From Acanthochlamys bracteata (Eukaryota; Streptophyta; Magnoliopsida; Pandanales; Velloziaceae), in the NCBI GenBank assembly GCA_019914995.1, contig CM034127.1:12436269-12500268 (forward strand): DNA of 64,000 bases, read 5' to 3'. Every line of letters starts with the position of its first letter. Position 1 is the first letter of the stretch. The notes under the pieces were generated by a model that made no database searches, had not been told where the DNA came from, and was given only the letters and a program-made list of their open reading frames with translations. Both the position numbers and the translations under genes were made by a program. This document shows positions 1 to 13,700 of the stretch, in pieces.

Positions 1-3000
1 GATGCCACCACGTCTATTATATGTTCTCTTGTCGTTATTTGTCTGAAGTTTGGCAGATGTCTTTTGCTCATCTTCATCTGCCAAATATATTAAACAAGAT
101 CAGGAAAGTATTAGGAAGAGCAGCATCCCTGCTGCACCATTCTATCCATCCTTACATAGCTGAAGTCTGTCATTCTCTAAGCACTTAACACCACTAAGAA
201 AATGGCACAAAGTTTTGCAATACTCAAGTCTTCCGATTGTAGACATTTGGGAGAACATGAAGGAAGTCCTCATCAGCTTATTCTTTCTCAGACAGTCTAG
301 GTCTTCAAATCAATGGTACCTTGGTCCAGATGCGTGTATCTAAATACTTATGTCCATGCATGACATTAATGATAAGTATTACCTCCTATAATCAGACCTA
401 GTATATGTAATTGGAAGGACAAAGAACTCACCTGCATTCTTTTTGCAAACAATTGGTGATATAGAATCAGCTATCTGTTGAGATTCTCTTTCCTCTGGAG
501 GAGCAGAAGCCACAATACTGTCTTTTGTATTAGGTGTATCAGAAGTTTGGGTTACTGGAATTTCTTTAGGAGCTCCTTCAGTTGCATCCGTTTGCTCTTG
601 TTTTGATGACTTCTCATCAATTACTTCCTCACCTTTATCTTGCTGTTCGATATCCATCTTGGAAACTACAGCAGCAGGATCACAAACATCTGTTTCTTTA
701 CAAGCCCTTCTTTGTTTGCTTACAGCACCAGTATTCTCAGTCACTTCTGTATTTGCATCTGCACGTTCTGAACTATTGGTCACAGCATGCTCCAGTGATT
801 TTTTTTCACCTTGCGATGAATCCTCTTCCAAGACGGAAGATGTGTTCCCATCACGTTCAACTTTTGATTTCCTTTCTTCATTTTCGCAAGACGAAGCTCC
901 AGTTTGTATGTCACCTTTAAGATACTCACTGTTGGCAATATTGCTTGGGGCACTGCAGTATTCATTCACACTAGTCCATCACTGGTCCTATGCACTCGTA
1001 ACAAATTATATATATAACAAATTAAAAAATATATATGAAGCTATAAAGTGTACACAGTCATATAAAAAACCATTATGTTTGATTACATCAGCAATTTTTA
1101 ACAATAAGATTTATAAGAAAATATCTTGTGGCATGAACAATTTTGTTACTACTGAAGGGAACACACTGGATGCAATTTCTACAGGCACAGACTCTAGAGA
1201 GAAAAGAGAATATCACAAAAGAAATTTCACAGGTAATGTATAGTACAGATAGGAACCACATAGTCGATAGAAAGAGAAAGCAAATGTCATCAAACTTTCA
1301 TATTGATATCTAACATTTCCTGTTGATTATATTATTCCACCTTCCACAAGTAAGTGTATAAACCAAGCACCCCTAGTTCAATGGGATGCTAAATCAAGCT
1401 TCATACATCAGTATCATAATACAAGCTCCAGAAATATACCTCTCAGAAGGAGGAAGATCACTATTATAGCTGGGTGGGTCTTCAAGAATAAAACAATGCC
1501 TTGTTGCTAGCTGAATGCTAGGAGAGTTCTCTGAAATTGCTCTGAGGGAACTATGAGTAGAAGCAAGAGCCTTATCAGGTCCTGCCAGCCTTGCTAAGAA
1601 AGCTGCCTGCAAAGAGAACCATTGCCTTTCATCATATTAAATGCAAACAATATTAAACGTATTCAAAGGAGCCTAACATACCAATGCCATAACAGGATTT
1701 CCAGCCTCAGCAAATGAAAGTAATTCCCCTGGTTCAGGAAAACAACCAACAGCCTGAAATGCACTCTTCAATATATTAATGGCCATACCATCATCTGTCT
1801 CGCACGAAACAGATTCCTCAGTGTTAGTCTTTTTTGAAAAATCAACTGAGGATGAAACACTTTGATGATTGTCCTCTGCTTTTTCCTTGTTTTCGGCATG
1901 GTCATTCTTCCCACCATTTTCCTTATCCGTTGCATTTTCGTCGTCGCCTGAACTTCCAACATCTCCAATGTCAGTATCCTCCGATTCACGGACTTGTAAA
2001 GGAGAAGATTTTTGGTTCGTGGTAGCAGAGACAGTATTTTCAGAAGTTCTCCCATGGCCAGCATCGGTATCTTCCAAAAAGGGGTCCTCAATTGGCATTT
2101 GAAGGAAGTGCAAAATGCATTGTGTTTTAGTTTTTGTTGCGACATGTTCAGCAATTTCACTCCAATTTTCACCAAAAAGCTCTAAGGCTTCAAGAAGAAG
2201 TAAAGTTTCCTGATCTGTCCAGTTCCCTCCACTCATTCCAGGAGCCTCAGCAGATTCCATAAGAATGAAATCAGTTGGCGCCATGCCTGAACCAAATCTG
2301 TCATTGTTATAGCACTCAGTGCATAAATCAAAATCTGCCTGTCATTCAAAACCATAATTAGTAAAAGTGTAAGCAAACTACTAGCTAGTTCAGACAACAA
2401 GCTCAATGAAACTGCACAAATCATCATGACTACCACATGCATAAATAAAGAACAATTTCACAAGGATTGCACATACAAGAACATATATTGCATGCAATTG
2501 CAAGATAGTCCTTAGAAAAACAACAGGATAAAAAACCACATTTCTGCATGCAAGTCACCCTTACCGCCTCCCTCCAATTAGAAATCAAGCTTCATTCCGA
2601 GACATAAAGATGTGCCTAAATTAGGGAAGATCCATACGGATTGATACTGTAAACTTGCTGAAGCTAACACCTCACAAAAGCTAACTCACAGATAGCAACT
2701 ATATAAAGTTGTAGGTTCCCTTTTCTTTGTCATTGAACATGTATTTTACTATCAATATTGTTACTAATCCAAGAATAAAAACAGATTTAAAAGGGTAGTA
2801 CTATAAGCCATTTTTACATGCTTATAGCAGTATTGTTATTGCAAATAGAGACTACTTAGCATATGTCAAGTTGTTAAATTATCCTCCAATAACAAAAAAA
2901 TATGGCTTAAGCACATTTCATACCGCCAGTTAATTTAGCATGCATAATCATGTCCTAACATTCAAAATTATTCAAATTAAGCACCGTTCAAAACGAGACA

Positions 3001-5175
3001 AGTAAAAAAATGAGCATAAACAAGAAAGAAGCCATAACACCAGACAATTAAAGATAAGTATCAACAAGGATACGTGACAACAAACTGAAATTGCGATACT
3101 TTTGGCAACAGAGATTATGCTTGGATAAAATTTGGTTGCAAATAATTGTCAACTGCTGAATCATCCTTTAGCTCCAAACTTGGAAAAGGTCAGAGAAAAG
3201 CCAATAGGCTTGCTTTCCTGAGAATTTACCAGTACATATGATTATAGAGAAGTGGACAGACTTTTGCTTGAACTCTTCACATTTGGTGCGAGGATGAAAA
3301 CTGGGGATGAATATCTAAAAGTAACTTTCAAGTAACTTCAAAACGTAGCAGTTCTTTTCATCTTTGTTAAAATTATCTCATGAATGAAGAGTAACCTGAC
3401 CTAATTCCCTAGACAAATTCAATCATTAACATCAAAATCAGAAGAAAGTAAAATATTTGAACACGAAACTATTGGCCCCATTAGAAAATATGCATAGCAT
3501 GAGGTTCTAGATAAAGAACATCTGTAAAATATACAACCAACTTTACCTGCTTCTGGCAGTGATAACGTTTGCGCGAGCAATCTGCTGAGCAAGAGTTACA
3601 ATGGTATTCTACAGAAGGACCCTCAGCCTTAATTAACTCATCTGCAATGACAGATTCGGGAAGGAATTTCAGGATTGCAGCTGGAGTTTGCAAATTAGGC
3701 TTTGTAGTAAATAAACTTGTGCTAGACTGGTCGGTTTCAAATTGATATAACTTGTCCACCAAAGAGGAAGCTTTTGCCCCTTCATCACTATAGGTAGTGT
3801 TTGTTTCGAGGGGACTATGTTCAGTAGTAGATGGTGCGAATGGATGGAAATTGATCAGGCCCCAATTGTCCAAAAATTCCATCACTTCTTGCCTTGCATT
3901 TATATCGCCTGCTGCAAGATCAGCTAGGTTCTTTAACTCCAGCTGAACTTGGGGATTGAAATGGAACTTCTTCATAATGGAGTCTCTAATATTCCTATAT
4001 ACGTCAGGCGTCCTACTCGCTGACTTTCCATTGAAGAATGAAGTCAGTGTGTGCTTTTCTATTGGATGAATTTTATCCCATGAAAACCACCCTGCGATGC
4101 CAGACAAACATTACAACACTGTATAGATTACTTCCAAAACGTGACTCCGTAGTTCAACTAAATCAGAGATACCAATAAATATTTAAAATTCAATGGATAA
4201 CAATTGAATAAAAATAAAGCATTATTTCTAAGCCCTAAATTTTCCAGCTACAGGCCAAATAAAACTACAGCAGTATAACTATGCTTGATTAATGCCTCCT
4301 TCCAAAGGATCAAGTCATCCCCTTCATAATGATTAAAGTCATCGCTCTCTATAATTCATCCTCACAAGCACAAAGATGAAATTAGTGAGAGTGCAGGCTA
4401 CAAAAATGGGTGTCACCTATTGTCATTTGTCTAAACCTGCAAGAGGAAAATGCACTCCTCTAATATACACGCATTGGGCTGTTGAATATCAAAACTTTAG
4501 TACAGCGATAGCAGAAATTAGTAAAATAGCAAATATTTCATACTAATTGACGGGAAACAAACTAACTACATAAAGATCTTGATTCAACTGACATACCTCG
4601 GAACCTCGTTCTAAACCTAGTTCAACAACAGCTTAAATTCACAGATAAGAAAAGAGAAACATGAAAGATCAAAAGACGTCACCAGCATGAGTGGGAACCA
4701 CATGCACCATGGCGCCTCGATTTCGAGCTGCCTCGAATTCCGCCTCCATTGCTGTGGCCTCGTCCACCGTCTCCACTTCCTTCTCCGGCTCCGCAATCTC
4801 GCCCCCAGTAATTGTTCCCACTGCCCCGCCGGCAAGTGTAGGTACCGTAGAATTTTTCTCGGGATCCGGCAGCGGCTCAGGTGCTGCCGTATGAACTTTA
4901 GGGATCTGCCGAGCTCTCGTGACGGGACCATTATGAGAAAGGAAAACGTTCGGGGGCGTTTGTTGCGCGCTAGGGTTTCGTTCCTTCGCGAGACGTTTCT
5001 GAGCTGATGAAGTGGTAGCTCCGGTGGCGCCAGCCTTCCGTTTCCCTCCGCCGCCTCGACGACGAGGAGGATCTGTTGGAGTTGTGGCAATCCCAGCCGC
5101 CGTCAACGACGGGGGCTGTGGAGGATGTTGAGAAGCTTCGCAGGATCTGTTGTTTTTGTTGTTGTTGGTTTCCAT
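1..5175 (-). CDS. SWI3D: SWI/SNF chromatin-remodelling subunit SWI3D (5' part; 3' end beyond window)
   Basis: Five coding exons on the minus strand: 5175-4683, 4091-3547, 2338-1682, 1606-1440 and 952-432. They join in frame to about 794 residues and continue left of base 1; bases 1-431 are intron. The start at 5175 opens a low-complexity N-terminus rich in Gln, Pro, Arg and Ala. A SWIRM domain follows at about residues 166-249 (begins WFSWDKIHPIE), then a ZZ-type zinc finger with paired cysteines at about 328-375 (YHCNSC, CTECYNNDRFG), then a SANT domain at about 383-432 (NWTDQETLLLLEALELFGENW). SWIRM-ZZ-SANT order is that of plant SWI3D, whose ZZ finger separates it from SWI3A-C. After SANT comes a long acidic, Ser-rich linker. 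The C-terminal coiled coil expected in the family must lie outside the window. Known family role: core scaffold of nuclear BAF-type remodelling complexes. Confidence 0.93.
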
Positions 5176-7492
5176 TGATGGATCTTGTTGTCGTTGGCGT
5201 GTGAGATATAGAGAAGGCGAGCAGCTGAAGCAGCAGAAGTGCCCATTTTACATTCTTCCCTATCCCTCTTTGTATATCGAGCTTTTTCCCCCTTTATTAT
5301 AGTATTATTATATTAGCAAATTAATTTAAAATATTAAATAGTTTTAAACTTTTCAATATAAGTTGTTTTTCTATTTTCTCTGTATATATTTATTTACTTA
5401 TTTTATTCCGTAGTCGGCCGGAATAAAATTCGTCAGGCGAAAGTTTACTTTACCTTATCTTTCTTCAATTTGTCTCTTTATTCCACATTTTAATCTCAAT
5501 TGCTTCTATTTATTTGCTTGTCGTTAAAGATCTCATCAATAGATTCACAGAGGAAGAAGTACTGAAGAATGGTGATAGCTTCTAATAAGAGGGTAAAACT
5601 AATGCTTGCAACCTTGCTCGACCAATGGAATAGCAATGTTTCATTAACTGCAGTAAAGAAGAAAAGAAAAGCTCGGATCATTATTGTCACAGAATTACTA
5701 TTTTAATTTTTTTTATTAAATAAAAACCATTGTACATAAAATAAATCTATTTTACAATAAAATATTTAAATATTTTTAAAAAGTAAATTTTTTTAATAAA
5801 TATTATATAAAAATTTTTGAATCAAATATTTTATACCGTCTGATCAAAAAAAATTTTATAATTCGTTCAAAAATAAAATAGGTATCGATTGAAACTCAAT
5901 GTACACAATAAGTGTCAATAAAAATTTATATACTAGCTCTTATTAAATGTGTTTTTTTTTAATTTATTTAATATTTTTTTATTATCTTTCATAATTATAT
6001 AAAAAATAAATTTAGTCATCAAAATATATGACTAAGTGTCGTAAAGCTAAGATAAATTTCTAAGCCCTGACATTATACAGCGACCTCTTCAATTGAATTT
6101 TCAAGACTACTAGCTAAATCACTAGCCAAAGTCAAACCCGTTTGCAAGCATTATACTATCATCTCGTCAGGTGGCTTCATTGAGTTGATCTGACAGTTAC
6201 GATTAAAAGAGTAGAAAGATTTGTTTTTAATTCTTCAGATGTCATGTGGCTTCATTGTGCTGACCTGGCCGTCGCGAATAAAAGAACACAAAGAATTTTC
6301 TCAGTTCTTCAGGATGAGAAGTGGATCAGGCAGTAGTTGTGGGACACCAACTGCAGCAGCGCTGAGCAGTAGCTTATTTTTTAGAATAAAATAAAAAAAT
6401 ATTTTTTATTTAAAAAATACTTACTATAAATACTCTAAAATCTCCTACTATAGTGAATATTTATTGTAGTGCTTATCCTCCATTTTTACTGTTTTTTTTT
6501 TTTTTGTCAATTTCATCGATTACTTTGTGAGTTTTGAACTTTTAGCAGCTGGTGAATCATTGTTAAACTAAAGACGCGAGTTTTACTACAATGCATAATT
6601 TAATTTCTATTCTGAGTAATTTATTATGTTTAGAGTAATATTTTTAAGCAGATCTTCATATCTGATCTTTCATCTATTTTTGAAAATCTTGATTTTAGAA
6701 GAGATAGTTAGTTAGAACAATACTTAACAAACATATAACCGCCGAAACTACAAAAACGCATTTTAGCCATTTCATTATTGCAACTGTCTCATTTTAGGTA
6801 TTTATAAGGTTTTTACATTGAAGAGCTAAATATACTTATACATGTAAAATGACAAAAAAACAAATAATAAAATAATAAATTTAAATAATAGTTTAATAAT
6901 ACATTTTAAAATAAATTTTATCAATTGAAATAATCTAATTTATTCTTATGCATCATAAAAACTTTCTATGGTATGCTGCTGAACAGATTCAACTGCAATC
7001 AGGTTTGCAGCACTCGCAGGTAGCAGCCGAGCTGTTAGCTCGATAAATAAACCATTTTAACTAGAATAGAAGAAAGTTGTACAATAAGGAAAGCCATAAC
7101 CAAATACCTTTCTCAAAACCAAAATCAAATGGCAAAAATAGTTGAAACATAAACCACAGCAAATCTTTCCTTACAATGACTCGGCAACGATCTGTTTCTC
7201 TCTTTCCATCACAAGCAAAATCCAAACACTGCACAGCCCCACACCTGACGGTTATGTTAATGACTCGACAACATTACTTTTCAAATTGAAATGTTTCTCT
7301 CCGATTTATTCCGAACAGATCATTCACTTGAATCACTTGCCATAGTGAAGATAATTACTAACGCTGTAACTGTATATCGAGCTATTCTCGGTATATTACA
7401 ATCGTAACTATTTGAACTGACTCGATATAACTCGAATAATTGAACGGTCGAGATGGTCTTTGATAATAGTGCAACCGTGCGCCGGACCGTGT
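5176..7492. other. Divergent intergenic region between SWI3D and EXA1
   Basis: About 2.3 kb between two genes transcribed away from each other. Bases 5280-6060 and 6840-6960 are extremely AT-rich with no credible coding sequence. A diverged 73-bp tandem duplication lies at 6168-6314. Short open frames at 5496-5690 and 7142-7345 have no recognisable domain and AT-driven composition, so I do not call them genes. Confidence 0.6.
6168..6314. repeat. Diverged tandem duplication, two units of about 73 bp
   Basis: Unit 1 (6168-6240) and unit 2 (6242-6314) share the order TCA(G/T)GTGGCTTCATTG, then TGAYCTG, then ATTAAAAGA or AATAAAAGA, then ending in TTCTTCAG. Similarity is visible by eye along the whole unit, with scattered substitutions, so the duplication is not recent. 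No coding frame spans it. Confidence 0.6.
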
Positions 7493-7558
7493 CTATATAT
7501 TCCCCGAGCTCTCACTCTCGGAAAAATCATCCACCGAGAGAAAATTTTAAAACCCTAA
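7493..7558 (+). promoter_or_regulatory. Core promoter of the EXA1-like gene: TATA element and telo-box
   Basis: CTATATAT at 7493-7500 is placed like a TATA box about 260 bp upstream of the chosen ATG. AAACCCTAA at 7550-7558 is a telo-box, a motif common near transcription starts of plant genes tied to translation and growth. Assignment is by motif and position only; the transcription start is not visible. Confidence 0.45.
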
Positions 7559-7702
7559 AATTATATTACAACTGCTGCCATTTGTGTCTATCGGTGTGAA
7601 TTTCGGTGAAGAAACTTCCGTAACAAGAAAAAGTGCCTACCGTTCTCTTTTTTGTCCGCCACTATTCTCCCTGCTTGCTTCTTACCTCGCAAGAGCGCAC
7701 CA

Positions 7703-7703
7703 A

Positions 7704-7730
<27 letters not shown>
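7703..7730. repeat. GA microsatellite in the EXA1-like 5' leader
   Basis: An uninterrupted run of about 13 GA units sits just upstream of the ATG at 7755. Plant GA repeats in leaders are known binding sites for BPC/GAGA factors. In the frame of the upstream ATG at 7584 it would encode alternating Arg and Glu. Confidence 0.8.
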
Positions 7731-7736
<6 letters not shown>

Positions 7737-7754
7737 TCCGACAACTCCCGATCA

Positions 7755-10700
7755 ATGGCTGACAAAACCAATGCCGCCACCACGACCGCCGCCGGCAGGC
7801 CCAATCTCGCTGTCGACATTCATCATCCTCCACCCACACCCAAAGGTCAATCAATCAGTCTAGCCACCAATCAATCAATTTTTATATCCAAACCTAACAG
7901 CCGGCGCCGCCAGTGATTCCAGTTTTCCTTCACCATGAAGGATTTTGTGTTCGGTGTTTGGTTTTCATTCCGATCGGTTTGAGTTATCTAGGGTTTTTGA
8001 ATTGGAAATGAGATGTTTGTTATAGGTTCTTGTTTGAGGGTTTGATTAATTAATTAACTAATAACATTGACTAAAGTGGATGAAAGGGATTGTATGGCGG
8101 TGTAGCTCGAGTGGGAAGAAGTTCAGTGTATGGTGAAGTATCACTGAAAATCAGTGCGAAGAAGTTCAATGTATGGTGGAGTACCGCAGAATCAGTCAAC
8201 TACTCGAAACAATAATAATATACTTTTGGCTTAATATGATGAAGTTTGACGTATTTTGGTGGCATTGTCATTAATTGCATGGATAACCATGCACGGGGAA
8301 TCACATTAGTTTCAATCTCTCTGTTTCTTGTATGTTGATTTTGGTGTTTTCATTTATTTCAAGAAAGTGTATGCTGTTTTCTTTCCATGCAAACAGGAAT
8401 TTTCAGATAAGTTCAAGCAAGGGGGTTCTTGGGGAATTCTGACAGTTTTCCCTCTTTCCCCCCTTTTGATTGGATTAGGAGGTATGAGATTTGTGCTTAG
8501 GAAATAGGCCTGTGTTTTAAGGTGCATAATAACTTTCAATGTTTTTTGAATTTGAGTTGTAAGATAACAGTTGGAAATCAATGGTACCATAAATAACTGT
8601 TCTACAAGGCTCCGTGGGGCACATGTTAATAGATTAGGAGCATTAACTGAAGCTGGTGAGACTTGGAGACCAAGAGATTAAATGTTTGAGATTTATTTAG
8701 ATTATGCATAAGCAGGCTAATGCAGACATCTTGAATTTGTCTGGATGTTCTTGATGTTAAAATGGACCAGTACATCCAAAATCTTATCTAAGCATACATA
8801 TATTTTATTTGTTTATGTAACGATCTAGTCAACATGATTTACGAAGCGCTACATTGATGAGAGTGCCACATCTACCTTGCATACTGCAAGGAGTAGCTTA
8901 ACTTAAACCACCCTTTCTAAATGTGCTATAAGCGAATAGGATTTTAGTTCTGTTGTTAAGTCTAAAGGAAAATTTTCACAGCATGCTGTAAGATGAGCAT
9001 GTTTTGTGGAAGGGCAGATAGGTGTAAATGTTGATTAAAACTGAGCACTGTGGAGAGTATTTGTAGATAGGTTTGGAACAACGAGGAAGCCCTTTTGGCT
9101 GTAAATGAGAAAGAGGCCAACACAATTTGTGTGACTTGACTTAGTTTGATGGAGATGTAGGCTTTAGATTCAGAAGTGGTATGGTACTTGCATTAGATTT
9201 GGTTGGGGAAATCTAGTATTATAACTTTCTGAGTGAAAGGATTTAATGCAGCTACTCCACCTAGTGAGATAAGGTTTGGCAGTTGTTTTTCTTATTGGTC
9301 CTTGCTTAAGGTTTGCGTTTACTGGCATGGTGAAGTGTGATTGTTGTTGGCTTATCTTCTAAAGTTGTAGAAAAAATTATTATAAAATGGTATTTATAAC
9401 TTCCTTGCATATAGAATAGTTACACATTTAAGGATAATGTGTTATGGTTGGTGTAAAAACATTGTTTTCATATATTTTTAGATATGCCTTTTTGGGGTCT
9501 AACTATGCACGGGCCTTTTAACTGGCAATGGATCCTTTCCATGAAATCTAATACATGTTTGCTTGTAGCTATTTCATCGTTGAGCTTTCTTTAATTTCCT
9601 GCAATCTGTATCTTGTAAGTTGTATTGGTGTGTTGGTCAATTTTTACCTGATTGTCATATTTGCACCATTAGTGAGAGCTTATGCTTGATATCTGTTATG
9701 GCTTTGATTAAGAACTGCACTCTTATTCTGTTCATACGTTGTATTGATAGACATCTTGTTTGACTTTTGCAGATATGCAGGGGTACGATAACACAATTCC
9801 TCTCTCCCCTCAGTGGCTTCTTCCAAAACCTGGTGATAATAAGGTTGGATTAGTGAAAGGACATCGCAATAATTTGTAACTTTGTTGTTTCTATGATTGA
9901 CAGTGTCCGATATGTTATTTATCTTTTTCTTATTGAAGGTTAGTGTTAGAACCACCATCTTAAAAGCGATCTGTTTTAGTGTTCTTCTATTGGCTTGTCT
10001 GATGTATGCCTTGCTGATGCTTCTGTGCAGGAAACACATGGCAGTCCTTACCATGGACTTCGCTCAGATGCTGGGAAAACATCAGGCAACAGCGACGCAG
10101 TTGGCAACACAGAGAAGAAAAAAGATGTTTTCAGGCCATCGTTTTTTGATTCCGAAATTGGGCATCGTGATCGTTGGCGGGATGAAGAAAGGGAGATAAA
10201 CTCTGTTATGAGAAGAGACAACTGGAGGGAGATGGATAGGGAGGCTACTGATGGTCGGAAGATGGAACGTTGGAGTGATAATTCCTCCAAGCTTCAAGGG
10301 GATGGTCGTCGTGCCCCATCTGAACGGCGGACTGATTCAGGTAATAGAGAGGGAAACTATGATCATCGCCGTGAGAGTAAGTGGAATACTCGTTGGGGGC
10401 CTGATGATAAGGAGTCGAACAAGGAATGGGAGAAACCGGACTCGGGTAAAGATGTTGAGGGCATTCGTGAGAAAGGAAGCTCTAGCGCATGTAACCATGG
10501 GAAGGACCAGTTTAGTCACATGAAAGGGACAGAAAAGGAGGGAGACCATTATTCTCGTTCATGGAAGTCAACTACTTCTCTGAATCGTGGAAGGGGTGAT
10601 TCTTCTTATCACCAACCAGCGCAAAGCAAGCAAGGGCCTCTCTTTGGTTACGGTAGGGAAAGAGGGGAGAATGGACCTTCAACCCTATCTAGTGGTCGTG

Positions 10701-13700
10701 GAAGGATTAATTCTAGCACTTTCCGCACTTTATCATTTGGAGGTCTGTCAGATAAGACAGACGATCACTATAACCCCAGATATAGTAGGATGAAATTGCT
10801 GGATATATATAGAATGACTGACATGAAGGAACATAGGATGTTACTGACAGATTTTCTGGAATTCCCTTCTCTGACTATAGAAAAATCCTCAGAGCCTTTT
10901 GCTCTCTCTGCTCCTACTCTAGAAGAATCAGTAAGTTTTCAGTTGGTTAGTGGATATGTATTTGTACTGGCATGATAGCTTCTGACTTTGTTTCCTTGTT
11001 CAGGCTATATTGAGAGGAATTGACAAAGGAGACATAATAAGCAGTGGCGCCCCTCAGATTACAAGAGATGGATCTATAGGAAAGAGTAGTGCAGATGGAG
11101 GCCTCACAAAACCTACTAAACTAGGTCTTACAATTTTCTGATTAATTACTTTTTTTTATAATTTCTGTAAGATTTGTATCATTCTTAGGGTTTAACTTGA
11201 ATGAACAGAGGCCAGAGAAGATTTTCCTTTTGTTCTTGTTGAGTACGAGAATGAAAACTCTAACCATTCAAGGAGTGATAATTTTAGCCATTTGGAAACA
11301 CCGTCCAGTGAGAAGCACCATCATCAAACTGGACCAGATCCTAAGATTGCATTGACTAAGAATCTTCACTCCTTTGAAGAGACTAAATTAACTCCTGAAG
11401 GTATTGCATTTATTGTTGTTTCATCATATTAATCAATTTAGATGACAATGGTATTTCCTCTCTCAAATGATGTTATAGTACACTCATGTATGCTATTATT
11501 CTTACACATGCAAGAAAAACACAATTTTCTATGGATGATAATGCGTCTCATGTGCTTGTTAATGCATGAATACTTTTTCAATAACTTACTGATTTGCGTC
11601 CCCTGGTGAGCTGTTCCATCAGGTAGTTGTTGTAACTCTTCTCTTAAGTCTTTCTTTGAAATACTTTATATCATGGATGCAATTCCTATTGTGCTTCTTT
11701 AAAATAATTTTGTTTTTGACCCTTCACTGCTGCTTTTTTTTGGTTAAATAATTGCCTAACTTCCTTCAAATAGAGTTGATTTATCATATATGTTTTACAT
11801 TTATATTTCAGGTTTTAAGCATGGAAGTACTCTTCAGATTGACTCCTCATACAGGGATGCTTGTAGTCTTGAGATTCCTCTTTCGAACTTCAACATGCCA
11901 CATAGGTCAAAGTCATTTGGCGAGCAATCCCATAGGTTATTTCAGGATTGGAATGAGTACTCAGCAGATTCCAAATTGAAAGCATCTGATGTGGGTCGAC
12001 ATGGTTTGCAGAAGGATATGGACCAGCATATCGAGGATAAGGATGCGAAAGGCAATCTTTTGCATGTTCAAGAAGATCTCTTCGGATCTGCAGGTATATC
12101 AAATATGAGGAAGATGCAGCACCCTTTTCCTTCTCCCGAAGAGTTATCATTATACTATAAAGATCCCCAAGGTCAAATTCAAGGTCCATTTTCTGGTGCC
12201 GATCTTATTGGATGGTTTGAGGCTGGATATTTTGGCATTGACTTGCCAGTACGCCTGGCAAGTGCTCCTTGTGATGGACCTTTCTTGTCACTTGGGGATG
12301 TTATGCCAGACCTGCGTACCAAGGAAAGACCACCTCCTGGATTCAGTGCAGCCAAACCAAATGATGTTCTGGACAGCTCAAGCAGGGTCAAGATTAGCAT
12401 ATCTAGGGATCCTCAGACAAGTGCAATGGATGTTGATGCTCTCAGGAATTCACAAAAGGATAAGCAAGATGTAGCAACCGAAGCTGAAAATCGTTTTATT
12501 GAGTCATTAATGACCAGTAACATCAGCACTTTGCCATCAAACTGGTATTCTTTTACTGAAGGTCAGTTGATTTATGACTTACTATGGTACAACATCATTC
12601 CAGCATGCTTTTGGAATCCACCGTCTTAATATTATGTAAAGATGTGTCATGTAATTTTTTGTCATTTAACTTCTTCTCGATGTAGGTATGAAAAGGTATG
12701 CTGGCAATAATGCTGGCAATGTGCCTTCTAATCCTGGCAGCGTGCCTTCAGTAGGGGGAGAAACTGGCACTGGTTTGAGTTTATTGTTGGCTCAGAGAGC
12801 ATTGGTAGAGAGGCAGAGATCTTTACCAAATCCTCTTTCATATTGGCCCGGAAGGGAGACCTCATCCACTATGAAGAAAGATATAATTCCAGATTCTCCA
12901 TTACCGCTCTCGAGCAAGCTTCTCCCAACGAGTGATATTCATCCAATTTCTCGAGGTTCACAGCAAGTTGACTTACTGAGTATTCTGCAAGCAGCTGCAT
13001 CATCAGAGAAGCCTTCTTCACCAGCTATTAAATCTGCAGTTCCTGGATGGTCAGGTTTTCCGGATGTGCAGCCTTTGACTAATAATCCTCATTCTGGTGT
13101 CAGTGCTGTCCAAGATACGATCAACATACAACAAAATCCTCAATTTCCTTCACAAGCTGGGTTTGGAGTTCAACAGCAAAAATTGCTGGCACAGAATACG
13201 CCTTCTTTACCCCATTTGATCAATCAAGCTGCGCAGTTATCTTCAGGACCAGTGCCGCCAACTGAAATGTTCAATTCTCCTGAACTTCAAGATCCTCAAA
13301 TGTTAAACTTAATGCAACAGCAGTATCCACTCTCTCAACTTCAGCTTCTGCCAAGCAACATCTCACCACTGGACAAGCTGGTATTTCTCAAGCAGCAGGA
13401 ACAGCAACAACAGCTCTTGCTTCAGCAACAAAATCTTTTGCTTTCTCAAGTACTTTCTGGTCATCAATCTCAACAGCAGTTTGCCAAACCCTATGGGAAT
13501 ATGAAGGCAACACTACCTGCAAGCTTGGATAATCCAGGGATTCGTCAAATCCATGAGGCCCTTCAGACTACTCAGCATACACCTTTAGTCAAATTGCAGG
13601 AAGGTTGTGCGCCAAACTTTCCAGAACTAAGTCCGCAAGGTTGTCAGGATGTCAGCCTCTCAACCACTTCTGTACCACCACCTCTACACATTTCCCATGG

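Noticed and set aside
1-431. Possible extra SWI3D exons at the left edge
   Set aside because: No frame carrying the expected C-terminal coiled coil was found and there is a clear donor at 431; treated as intron.
659-1243. Plus-strand 194-residue open frame
   Set aside because: It lies opposite the acidic SWI3D exon 5 and continues into intron; its composition is that of an antisense shadow.
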